From: CAMLQK01 sp964654135
GTDB lineage: Bacteria; Patescibacteriota; Saccharimonadia; Saccharimonadales; UBA4665
NCBI GenBank assembly: GCA_964654135.1
Contig: CAZZHV010000013.1
Coordinates: forward strand, 1-29,259
Direction: 5' to 3'
Length of the DNA stretch: 29,259 nucleotides
The position numbers and the translations under genes were made by a program. How positions within the stretch are numbered: position 1 is the stretch's first letter; each line of letters opens with the position of its first letter. Shown here one piece after another: positions 23,176 through 29,259 of this stretch. The notes under the pieces are model-generated. The model had not been told where the DNA came from. It ran no database searches and was given only the letters and a program-made list of their open reading frames with translations.

Positions 23176-24381
23176 TCATCGAGCGTGTTTTCTAAACGCA
23201 CGATACGCTGGCAACGCGCAGCTAAGACTGAGTATCGTTATCGCCACATAGGCCGCGCCAACCGAGAGACGATCGGTGAGCACTCCGATTAGCGGACCTA
23301 TGGCTGCGTACAGCAGCGAGATTATACTCGTCATTACCGACAGCTCAGTTGTTCGCGAGCTGTAGTCTTGAGGTAGCGTCTCGTGCAAGAATCCCCTAAT
23401 GATCACTCCCAACAGGTTAATTGCGTACACGGAAGCCAACATGTACATCAGCACTGGCAACAAGCCCGTCGTCAGCCCTGCGCACAACGCCAAGCCAGCG
23501 ATCACCATGATCGACCACAGCCAGATTTGCTCGTCACGCTGTTTCTTTTTGCCGCGAATCTTGCGATTCAGCTGCATCAGAGACCCGATCAGTGCATACT
23601 GACAGAAGTAAATCACTCCGAAATACTTCGGATCAACACCAGCGACCTTCAGTCTCGGCTGAAATACCCAGAACGAGACGAATGTGCAGCATGAAATCGC
23701 GGCGTACAGCAAGATCGCGTAGCGAACCGCCGGCCGATCTCGAAGCATCAGCTTGACAGTGTCTCGTAGGCGACGGCGTGTGGTATGTGCTTGTATCTGG
23801 TGTGTCGGCTTGAGTAGTCCAAATCCTATCCCAAGGCAAACGATCCAGATAAAAGGCTGTACCAAGTACGGCAAGCTAATACCGCCAATGTACACGGTTA
23901 TCGCGCCACCCAGTGTTCCGACACAAAGCCCAAGGCTTCGAGCACGACTCGCAGCCGATTCGTAGGCTTCGTATCGGGCACTCCGCTCTTTGTCGTCCTC
24001 GATGTACGCCAAGCTCGCGGTTATAAGCGAACTGCTCGAATTCGACAGTGCCGAAATATACAACCCAGTGCCAACCAGCGCAAGCTGGAACTGCCAAAAG
24101 GTCGTACAGAATGTAAAGCCAATCCCCTGGGCAAGCTGCAAGAGATTGCCCGTAAAGATGATTCGACGAATGCCGAACTTGTCTGCGAGATAGCCAAAGG
24201 GCATATCGCTAAAGACAAATACGACGTTCAGGGTCGTCTGAAGCCAGAAGATCTGGGTCTGTGTCAGGCCATGAGCATCCGTGTAATAGGTGTTCATTAC
24301 CGACGAACCGAGAAATATCTGGCGCGCGAACTCAAGTGCCACGCAGATGCGTTCGTTACGGCGCGCGATCTTCTCGTCCAT
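23176..24381 (-). CDS. MFS transporter, 12 TM, 401 aa
   Basis: A 12-span major facilitator protein of unknown substrate. The loop between spans 2 and 3 carries the motif A-like PFGYLADKFGIRR (about residues 57-69); a long central loop (about 190-215) is basic. QIFLGSSVMNTYYTDAHGLTQTQIFWLQTTLN at the start, read in part, is typical of MFS_1 sugar/drug members. GC3 is higher than in clear host genes though below the cassettes, so it may be an older acquisition. Its SD (GAGAGGG) is rather far from the ATG. Confidence 0.85.
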   Translation of the reverse strand: MDEKIARRNERICVALEFARQIFLGSSVMNTYYTDAHGLTQTQIFWLQTTLNVVFVFSDMPFGYLADKFGIRRIIFTGNLLQLAQGIGFTFCTTFWQFQLALVGTGLYISALSNSSSSLITASLAYIEDDKERSARYEAYESAASRARSLGLCVGTLGGAITVYIGGISLPYLVQPFIWIVCLGIGFGLLKPTHQIQAHTTRRRLRDTVKLMLRDRPAVRYAILLYAAISCCTFVSFWVFQPRLKVAGVDPKYFGVIYFCQYALIGSLMQLNRKIRGKKKQRDEQIWLWSIMVIAGLALCAGLTTGLLPVLMYMLASVYAINLLGVIIRGFLHETLPQDYSSRTTELSVMTSIISLLYAAIGPLIGVLTDRLSVGAAYVAITILSLSCALPAYRAFRKHAR

Positions 24382-24421
24382 CGGGTATGGACACCCTCTC
24401 TGTGAATGTGCAAAGTCTTAG

Positions 24422-24442
24422 CCTTATAGTTATACCATAAGG
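24422..24442. promoter_or_regulatory. Palindrome in the promoter of the second MFS gene
   Basis: CCTTAT-N9-ATAAGG with the -10-like TATAAC inside. It could be an operator; no regulator gene is adjacent. Confidence 0.4.
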
Positions 24443-24467
24443 GGTTACACACATCCTACGTATGGCA

Positions 24468-24498
24468 ATAAAAAACAGCCCATCAAATGATGTGCTGC
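24468..24498 (-). terminator. Rho-independent terminator downstream of the 24649-25446 gene
   Basis: Minus strand CAGC-A-CATCA-TT-TGATG-G-GCTG followed by TTTTTTAT. Confidence 0.8.
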
Positions 24499-24521
24499 GT
24501 ACAAATAATTCTCAGTAAGTG

Positions 24522-24586
24522 GCTTGCCGGTGCGAGAGGAGGTATAAAAATGACACGATGTGTCTCCTCCTCCCGCGACCGGAAGC
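24522..24586. repeat. Composite inverted repeat downstream of the 24649-25446 gene
   Basis: Arms of about 21 bases (24522-24542/24566-24586) pair as GCTT, CCGGT, GCG and GAGGAGG blocks separated by single bulges. A nested hairpin GACAC-GAT-GTGTC lies at 24552-24564. In gene orientation ATTTTTATA follows the inner hairpin as a one-sided bulge. Confidence 0.8.
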
Positions 24587-24648
24587 TCTCTGCTATTGAG
24601 CCGTTAGGACTCCGTTCAGAATGGCGCTAGGCCGGGTGAAGCTGGTGG

Positions 24649-25446
24649 CTACGCCGCGGGCATCCGGAAGTGGACGTACTTGCTCTGGGTGCCGCCCGGG
24701 GTGGGAACGATCAGGGCCATCAGCCTCCAGTGGTCGGCGCTGCGGAGCAGCTTGGGGTCGCGGTGGGCGTCCTCCAGCTTGAAGCTCAGAGCGGTCAGCC
24801 CCCTCTTGGTACCGGTGATGGCGCCGGGCTCGGTGACGATGACGTCGTCGATCACCACGGTGAGCTCGGTGAGCGTCATCTCGATGTCGACGATCCTGCC
24901 GGTGCGGCGGGCGATGGGCTTGGAGCCGTAGTGGGCGCGGATGGCCAACTCGCCGCCGATGAAGCGCTTGAGGCCGTCCTCGAACTTGAGCACGTCGGCG
25001 CGCCAGTCGGGTCGCGGGCGAATGCCCCATGAGATGGCGAACGGCTTCATGCCGGGGTTCTCGGGCCTGCCGACACGCATGACGATCTCGGTCGGGTAAC
25101 GGCCCTTGCCGGTGACGTAGATCTCGTTGTGGCGGATGCCGGTGAGTACGGGCTCGGTGTCGGTGCCGGTGACCTTGACGGCCTTCTTGACGTTGAAGTA
25201 CACGCTCTGCGCGACGTCGTCGATGATGGCGTTGGCGAAGCCGAAGCCCTTCTCCTCGTTGAAGTGCGTGACCGTGGCGAAGACGATCAGTGCGGCGGCC
25301 GGGTTGATCGGCGCGGGCGTGATGGTCTTGCGACGGGCGAGCACGGCGGGAGTGGCGGGAACGGCGGCCGGGCGAGAGGTCGGACGGTCGGCGGTGAGCG
25401 TCATGCTGCCGAGGTCGGCGAGCGTGAGCTTGGGGCGAGAGGTCAT
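24649..25446 (-). CDS. GC-rich cassette protein of unknown function, 265 aa
   Basis: No confident family. A Pro/Thr/Ala-rich N-terminal tail (1-50) precedes a probably beta-rich body. Residues 58-75 contain FATVTHFNEEKGFGFANA, which looks like a cold-shock-fold RNP1-type stretch (KGFGFA), then segments such as DIEMTLTELTVVIDDVIVT. This hints at a nucleic-acid or single-strand-binding fold, but only weakly. The ATG at 25446 has AAGGAG upstream. GC3 is extreme, the highest in the window by eye. It has its own promoter (25600), a leader hairpin (25481) and a terminal composite repeat. Confidence 0.75.
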   Translation of the reverse strand: MTSRPKLTLADLGSMTLTADRPTSRPAAVPATPAVLARRKTITPAPINPAAALIVFATVTHFNEEKGFGFANAIIDDVAQSVYFNVKKAVKVTGTDTEPVLTGIRHNEIYVTGKGRYPTEIVMRVGRPENPGMKPFAISWGIRPRPDWRADVLKFEDGLKRFIGGELAIRAHYGSKPIARRTGRIVDIEMTLTELTVVIDDVIVTEPGAITGTKRGLTALSFKLEDAHRDPKLLRSADHWRLMALIVPTPGGTQSKYVHFRMPAA

Positions 25447-25480
25447 GGTTCTGCTCCTTCTGAGAGGGTCCTAAAAACGG

Positions 25481-25545
25481 ACGAGATGGGTGGGTGGAAA
25501 TATATGCACAAAAGATTGCGCGCATGTTTCCACTCACTATCTCGT
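25481..25545. repeat. Long leader hairpin of the 24649-25446 gene
   Basis: Arms of 31 and 30 bases (25481-25511/25516-25545) around a 4-base loop, with a 7-bp perfect base (ACGAGAT/ATCTCGT) and a mix of G-U pairs and mismatches above. In gene orientation the 3' arm contains ATATATTTCCACC, similar to ATATTTTCCATC in the leader hairpin at 2231-2286. Confidence 0.65.
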
Positions 25546-25599
25546 AAACAGAGAGCGTTAATGTACTCTTAGCGGCCAAAACCACTTAAAGTAACATAT

Positions 25600-25628
25600 A
25601 TTATAGCACTTTTTGTTATAAAAGGCAA
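25600..25628 (-). promoter_or_regulatory. Promoter of the 24649-25446 gene
   Basis: TTGCCT, 17 bp, TATAATATAT on the minus strand. The leader is about 150 bases and contains the 25481-25545 hairpin. Confidence 0.65.
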
Positions 25629-25662
25629 TATCTATTGGGGCAATCTATTGCAGTCAAACCTG

Positions 25663-25718
25663 AAAAGCACCCACAGGCATTGACCGGTCGGGTCGACACC
25701 TGCAGGTGTAGTGCTTTT
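25663..25718. repeat. Composite inverted repeat downstream of the CHAP gene
   Basis: AAAAGCAC (25663-25670) pairs with GTGCTTTT (25711-25718). Inside lie CAGG/CCTG and a nested hairpin GACC-GGTCG-GGTC (25682-25694) with unequal bulges. A second perfect hairpin TGGCTTC/GAAGCCA (about 25721-25738) lies between it and the gene. Confidence 0.75.
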
Positions 25719-25755
25719 CTTGGCTTCGGTGGAAGCCAGCGTGGGAGGATCGCGT

Positions 25756-26268
25756 CTAGTAGACGAAGATCTGGAACCCAGCGCGGGTCTTGCCGATCTT
25801 GCTGACCGGAACGTCACGGAACGAAGGTCCCGTAGTGTTCCAGCGTACCTCGCGGACCCGGAAGGTGGACGCCCCGGACTTGTAGCTGTAGACGTACGCG
25901 AAGTGCGGACCGCCAGACAGCTGAACTGCCATTGCGCCAGCCCTCGGCTTTGTGCTGTACTTGAAGCCCTTCTTGGTGACAGACGACTTGAAGGTCGAGA
26001 GCGATATGCCGTTGACCTTTATGTTGTACAGTCGTTTGCCAGTCCAGTGCTCCAGAGCCCAGCTCGCGTAGTCCGCGCACCAGCCCTTCGTGAACCCAGC
26101 TGCACTCGTGCCACTGTTGTAGTACGAGTAGGGGTAGCTGGGTCGGCTGTAGAACCAGTCGATCGAACTTTGCGCTTGTGCAGGAGTTGCAATCACAACA
26201 CCTCCGACAGTCACGGCCACCAGTGCGGTGGTACCAGCAACGACGGAGCGTACTTTGATGCGAATCAC
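25756..26268 (-). CDS. Secreted CHAP-type cysteine amidase/peptidase (GC-rich cassette), 170 aa
   Basis: CHAP enzymes cut peptidoglycan cross-links or stem amide bonds. A signal peptide covers residues 1-32: basic start, hydrophobic core AGTTALVAVTVGGVVIA, then TPAQA as the cleavage site. The domain follows: catalytic Cys64 in GWCADYASW (62-70), the KPRAGAMAV turn (107-115), and catalytic His122 in GPHFAYV. It is short, with no wall-binding repeat. The GTG start at 26266-26268 is chosen for AGGAG upstream and because the signal peptide begins there; the longer frame to 26349 runs into the promoter. The style is that of an actinobacterial or actinophage enzyme. Confidence 0.82.
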   Translation of the reverse strand: MIRIKVRSVVAGTTALVAVTVGGVVIATPAQAQSSIDWFYSRPSYPYSYYNSGTSAAGFTKGWCADYASWALEHWTGKRLYNIKVNGISLSTFKSSVTKKGFKYSTKPRAGAMAVQLSGGPHFAYVYSYKSGASTFRVREVRWNTTGPSFRDVPVSKIGKTRAGFQIFVY

Positions 26269-26347
26269 GAGGATTCTCCTGTTGGGTTCGCGACGATTGT
26301 CGCACCGAAACGTTTGTGCCACAGATGTGGCGAAAGCACAGTTGTAC

Positions 26348-26374
26348 ATTATACACCTATTATGTGTATGTCAA
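26348..26374 (-). promoter_or_regulatory. Promoter of the CHAP gene
   Basis: TTGACA, 15 bp, TATAATGTAC on the minus strand. The leader of roughly 75 bases holds hairpins GCCACA-TC-TGTGGC and GCGAC-AATC-GTCGC. Confidence 0.7.
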
Positions 26375-26417
26375 AAACGCCAGCTACTACCCTTAAAACA
26401 CGGCATGCGCGTATACG

Positions 26418-26921
26418 TTAGCTATTAGAGGAAAACGTATAGTTTCCGGGCCAGCATTCTGTCGGAACGTACTCTTTGAAGTCGAGTTTTTTCTGGTATA
26501 TTGCTGCAAGTGTCGGGTTGTGCAGAATTTCTTGCTCAGGATGAGTACTCGTGCCAGCTTGGACGTAGACAAAGCCGCTTGCACCGCCATATGGGAATGT
26601 ACTTGGTGGGTTGGCGTGTAAGGTAAGTTTGCAAACTTTGTTATCGGGATTATCGTCCTGCCCATGCCGTTTGTAGTGGCCACTATATTTGTACGTTACG
26701 ATGTCCGCCATGGTAGAAAGATCACTCGAGCTAAAGCCACGGGCGTCGTAGCCGCGTTCGTTAATAGCAGTTTGGGCAATAGGGCCATCAAAAAGCCGGC
26801 TGTTACTACTATGTGTTATTGCTGCATGAATCATCGGTGCCAAAGCAATAAGCGCTGCAACGGCACCAAAAATGCCCGCAATGGCACTAATTTTTTCCCA
26901 GTTGAAAGAAGCAGCTTTCAT
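26418..26921 (-). CDS. Hypothetical protein with N-terminal membrane anchor, 167 aa
   Basis: No family recognised. One span (about 12-34, GIFGAVAALIALAPMIHAAIT in part) precedes an extracytoplasmic domain of about 130 residues with two Cys (C97, C157 approx.) that could pair, and many Asn, Ser and Tyr residues. Codon use is host-like. TATACT lies only 6 bases before the ATG, so the transcript is probably leaderless. The next gene to the left is the CHAP cassette with its own promoter. Confidence 0.75.
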   Translation of the reverse strand: MKAASFNWEKISAIAGIFGAVAALIALAPMIHAAITHSSNSRLFDGPIAQTAINERGYDARGFSSSDLSTMADIVTYKYSGHYKRHGQDDNPDNKVCKLTLHANPPSTFPYGGASGFVYVQAGTSTHPEQEILHNPTLAAIYQKKLDFKEYVPTECWPGNYTFSSNS

Positions 26922-26982
26922 GGGATTAGTATAGCACTAGATGCGAGCTAGCCTGCGGAGAATCTTCTGCACAAACTGTGCA

Positions 26983-27001
26983 GGTGATCTCGCGGAGAAT
27001 C
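26983..27001. repeat. Displaced 19-bp copy of the tRNA-Glu 3' end (possible att site)
   Basis: GGTGATCTCGCGGAGAATC is identical to 29208-29226 inside tRNA-Glu. Weak similarity continues for about 15 bases. Shorter copies lie at 26954-26964 and 27021-27032. Confidence 0.7.
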
Positions 27002-27107
27002 CATCTACCGGATTGCTTCCTCGCGGAGAATCCCTTCTGTTCGAAGAAAACTGTTCACTGGACAGTTCTCTCATTTTTCGTCGATTCTCTCGCGCTAAAT
27101 GCTACCA

Positions 27108-27138
27108 AGAAAAAAGCCCCAGCTAAAGCTGAGACTCT
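27108..27138 (-). terminator. Probable terminator downstream of the AlbA_2 gene
   Basis: Minus strand AGTCT-CAGCT-TT-AGCTG-GGGCT (imperfect) followed by TTTTTTCT. It lies about 240 bases after the gene stop. Confidence 0.6.
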
Positions 27139-27380
27139 TTTCTTGGTGAACCCTCCGGCCCAGTTTTGGAACACCTTTTGGTTTAACCTGGAATTATTGC
27201 ATGACAACTTAATTATACTTGGCATATTTGATCATGAGCTTTAGTGGATCATACAGAAGAAAATACAACTATTTAGTCATAGCTCAAAAACAAGTCACTT
27301 GCTCTTTCTAATGGATTCTAATGGATTTGTACTGGATTTACTTTTTTAGGATCCATTAGAAAAACAGAGTGAAAGTTTAT

Positions 27381-29030
27381 TTAATTAGAGTTCCTATTAG
27401 ATTCTGGATTAGGGTCAACCAAGCACCAGTGCCCCCACCTTTGTGATCCTTCGTGTGCAATAAGACCGTCTTTACGCATACCCTTTAGAAGGGTAGATAT
27501 TTCCTGCATACCCATATCTGGAAAGGCAGTTTGAAGTTCTTGATTGGTTACTTTCTTATTCTTTTTTAGGTGTTCAATTACAAGAGTGCGCTTTACCTGC
27601 CGGGTTAAACCCGAAAGGCGAGTATGATGACCCGTATCATCGGTATGCTTATAGTAGTTATGTGAGAGTATATACTTTGCACCGCGGCCCTGACCTACTT
27701 TTTCAATAATACCAAGCTCCAGAAACTTATCCTTAAATACTAGGTTTTTGTTTTTGGAGCCTTCACGAATTTGTTCTAATTCTATAATTTCTCGACTTGA
27801 TAAAGTGACTTGCCGCTTATTTACTACTGCCTCTAGGAAGTTAATGAATTGCTGATCTTTTAGCATTGCAGGTATAGATAGTACTACTGAGGGATCGTCG
27901 TTAACATCTAGCATCGGCAAACCCTTGCCCGCTTCAATAGTACGCCTAAAAATTTTATCAATGCCCTGGCTCGAGCGTTCCATTACGTGAACTTTCTCAA
28001 GCGACTCAGCCAGAAGTCGATTGCGCCAAGCCGACTTATCTAGTATATTATCCAAAGTTATACCGGGCATTAGACGACCTGGATTCTCAACATAGAATTT
28101 GCCGGGGCTTGCCTTTATTACTATTGATCGGCCACTTATAGAGTAATCTCTGTGCGCAAAGGCATTTATGACGGCTTCACGAATTGAGTCCTCATCAAAG
28201 GCAAAGACATCACGTTGTGTAAATCCTTCTTGGTAACGAAAGGTTGTGTTTCTGGCGTTAATTGCATCCCATATCTCATCTTTGGCGAGCATAAAACCCT
28301 TACGCCAGTTGCGGCGTTCACCATATGCAATGTCATTGTCGTTGTTGCGCCACTCAAATATAATCTCGGCATCTGGAACAGCACGGTAAAGTGTCTGCTC
28401 TGTGCCAAACAACAGAACGGCCGCATTTGTTACGCCACCATCGCTCATAAGCTGAAGATCGGCTAACATGGTCTCATAGGGAATCTTTTTACGTTCAGGT
28501 TTGTCTGCAAGCCGCGCCCACTCATCCCTATACGTTTTGAGTGCCTTTTCATCTAAGTCTTTGATGGTTATACCAGCAGCGACTTTTGCACTCCAGTCCT
28601 CTTCCCGTTCGGCAAAAATATCTTGAAGCGTCTGAGGACTCATCTCGACAAGTGATTCGCCGTCACGGATAGGATATCTGTAGTTACCAGTACCGCCATG
28701 TACCTGTACAGGCACTCCAGTTGGATGTCGAGGGACTTCAAATACAACAGCCCTTCCTTGGGATGTTGGAACAACATATACCTTAACGCGTATCCTAAGT
28801 GCCTGAGTGATCTTGTGCGCGAGGGTATTCCAATTTCTTGAAAATGCGTTTGATCCAACAATTACACCATCATCATTTACACCCAACATCAAGTAGCCGC
28901 CATTTTCATTCGCTAGTGCAGCAGAATAGTCATGGACTTTAGGTAAACTAAATGAAGCCTTTGCTTCTTTGAACTCGAGACCATAGTTCTCGTTGTTTGC
29001 CAAAATAATACTAAGAGTATTTTCATCCAT
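27381..29030 (-). CDS. AlbA_2 (Schlafen-type) / RecG-like ATP-binding regulator with winged-helix tail, 549 aa
   Basis: This family of DNA-binding proteins of uncertain role is common in mobile and defence islands. The AlbA_2 domain lies at about 10-130, with LEFKEAK (18-24) and NGGYLMLGVNDDG (43-55). A HATPase_c_4/RecG-like region (about 270-400) contains REAVINAFAHRDYS (284-297), ENPGRLMPGIT and SSQGIDKI. The C-terminal 130 residues carry one or two winged helices. It is full length. A palindrome overlaps its -10 box, suggesting autoregulation. It is the only gene between the two tRNA-Glu-derived repeats. Confidence 0.88.
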   Translation of the reverse strand: MDENTLSIILANNENYGLEFKEAKASFSLPKVHDYSAALANENGGYLMLGVNDDGVIVGSNAFSRNWNTLAHKITQALRIRVKVYVVPTSQGRAVVFEVPRHPTGVPVQVHGGTGNYRYPIRDGESLVEMSPQTLQDIFAEREEDWSAKVAAGITIKDLDEKALKTYRDEWARLADKPERKKIPYETMLADLQLMSDGGVTNAAVLLFGTEQTLYRAVPDAEIIFEWRNNDNDIAYGERRNWRKGFMLAKDEIWDAINARNTTFRYQEGFTQRDVFAFDEDSIREAVINAFAHRDYSISGRSIVIKASPGKFYVENPGRLMPGITLDNILDKSAWRNRLLAESLEKVHVMERSSQGIDKIFRRTIEAGKGLPMLDVNDDPSVVLSIPAMLKDQQFINFLEAVVNKRQVTLSSREIIELEQIREGSKNKNLVFKDKFLELGIIEKVGQGRGAKYILSHNYYKHTDDTGHHTRLSGLTRQVKRTLVIEHLKKNKKVTNQELQTAFPDMGMQEISTLLKGMRKDGLIAHEGSQRWGHWCLVDPNPESNRNSN

Positions 29031-29037
29031 AAAATCT

Positions 29038-29053
29038 ATTGTAATTATACAAT
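29038..29053. promoter_or_regulatory. Palindrome over the AlbA_2 gene promoter
   Basis: ATTGTA-ATTA-TACAAT, a perfect palindrome that includes the minus-strand TATAAT -10 box, which ends about 13 bases before the ATG. Confidence 0.55.
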
Positions 29054-29141
29054 GAAATTTCAGAAATTACTTACAGTATTAGAGACCAGCTCGAAGGGAT
29101 AAATAAATTGTGGAACTCTCCAACAGGGGTAGGTCAAATCA

Positions 29142-29175
29142 ACAAAAAACCTTCACGAATCGTGAAGGTTTTTAT
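29142..29175. terminator. Terminator of the tRNA-Glu transcript (bidirectional)
   Basis: AAACCTTCACG-AAT-CGTGAAGGTTT, with A/T runs on both sides; on the minus strand it is followed by TTTTT and lies 32 bases after the tRNA 3' end. Confidence 0.85.
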
Positions 29176-29206
29176 CACCTCTGGTAAGGTGTCCGAAAAT
29201 CTCTTT

Positions 29207-29259
29207 TGGTGATCTCGCGGAGAATCGAACTCCGATTGCCGGGATGAAAACCCGGTGTC
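29207..29259 (-). tRNA. tRNA-Glu(UUC), 5' half beyond window
   Basis: Minus strand: the anticodon stem CCGGG/CCCGG encloses loop TTTTCAT with anticodon TTC. The T-arm CGGAG-TTCGATT-CTCCG is followed by the acceptor strand CGAGATC, discriminator A and an encoded CCA ending at 29207. The D-arm and 5' acceptor strand are outside the window. Confidence 0.93.

Larger units (their letters stand above)
26922..27380. other. 459-bp intergenic region with tRNA-derived repeats and AT-rich tail
   Basis: The left part (26951-27035) holds three copies of GCGGAGAATC, a piece of the tRNA-Glu T-arm, and a hairpin CTGCACA-AAC-TGTGCAG. A terminator follows at 27108. From 27140 to 27380 I see no gene; it contains short repeats of TAATGGATT near 27310-27330 and an inverse copy (ATCCATTA) near 27350. 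Confidence 0.7.

Noticed and set aside
24593..25585. 330-codon frame overlapping the 24649-25446 gene in another frame
   Set aside because: Arg/His-rich shadow typical of frame-shifted GC-rich DNA, without its own start signals.
395..25718. Composite repeats as integron attC sites
   Set aside because: I looked for the R'/R'' core (RYYYAAC and GTTRRRY) at the arm ends and did not find it, the units are dispersed rather than arrayed, cassettes carry their own promoters, and no tyrosine integrase is in the window.
26269..26349. Upstream extension of the CHAP gene
   Set aside because: It reads through the leader hairpins to the promoter and would place residues before a well-formed signal peptide.
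395..26374. GC-rich islands as one prophage
   Set aside because: They are scattered singly among housekeeping genes, on both strands, with no capsid, portal, terminase, tail or integrase gene.
395..26374. GC-rich islands as assembly chimeras
   Set aside because: Each GC-rich gene is joined to an AT-rich promoter of host style and several share motifs across the junction, which chimeric joins would not give. Coverage data would be needed to exclude it fully, above all near the N gap.
1..29259. CRISPR arrays, rRNA genes, classical insertion sequences
   Set aside because: I saw no regularly spaced repeats, rRNA signatures, or transposase genes.

Overview
The window looks like part of the chromosome of a small-genome bacterium, most likely Candidatus Saccharibacteria (TM7, Patescibacteria). 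This is inferred from gene content and style, not from a database match: a tmRNA gene, an RpfB-like DUF348/G5 wall-lytic protein next to rsmA, a compact lower-glycolysis set (pyk, pgk, tpiA), AT-rich -10 boxes, several apparently leaderless genes and short U-tract terminators. Another Patescibacteria lineage remains possible. Position 6429-6528 is a 100-N scaffold gap, so local order there is less certain.

The ordinary host genes have moderate GC and mostly ATG starts. From left to right they are ssrA (partial); a minus-strand set rpfB-like/rsmA/marR; pcrA-type helicase; pgk-tpiA-membrane protein; pyk; NUDIX, winged-helix and MarR genes divergent from a 14-TM drug exporter; a PdaC-like deacetylase divergent from an esterase/DUF389 pair; a VOC protein; a second MFS protein; a small membrane-anchored protein; and an AlbA_2/RecG-like ATPase regulator beside a partial tRNA-Glu.

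Between these host genes sit nine separate islands of strikingly GC-rich, GC3-rich genes (503-1018, 1284-2159, 5156-6270 with two genes, 6529-7110, 12760-13224, 15047-15400, 22244-22585, 24649-25446, 25756-26268). Most have no family I recognise; one is a secreted CHAP-type cysteine hydrolase and three are five-helix membrane proteins. They repeat one layout. Where visible, an AT-rich host-style promoter (often TATAATATAC) lies upstream. A leader with a strong Shine-Dalgarno follows, which in four cases is displayed in the loop of a small hairpin closing on the start codon. GTG starts are common. Just downstream of every island there is a long, GC-rich, imperfect inverted repeat, in most cases with a smaller hairpin nested inside and an asymmetric bulge, unlike the simple host terminators. 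I read these as dispersed single-gene cassettes captured from a high-GC donor, perhaps an actinobacterial host or its phages, and kept under local promoters. The shared composite hairpin is the best candidate for an undescribed mobility, processing or termination element.

At the right end, a 19-bp copy of the 3' end of tRNA-Glu lies 2.2 kb from the gene itself and brackets the AlbA_2 gene, as expected for a small tRNA-targeted island without a visible integrase.
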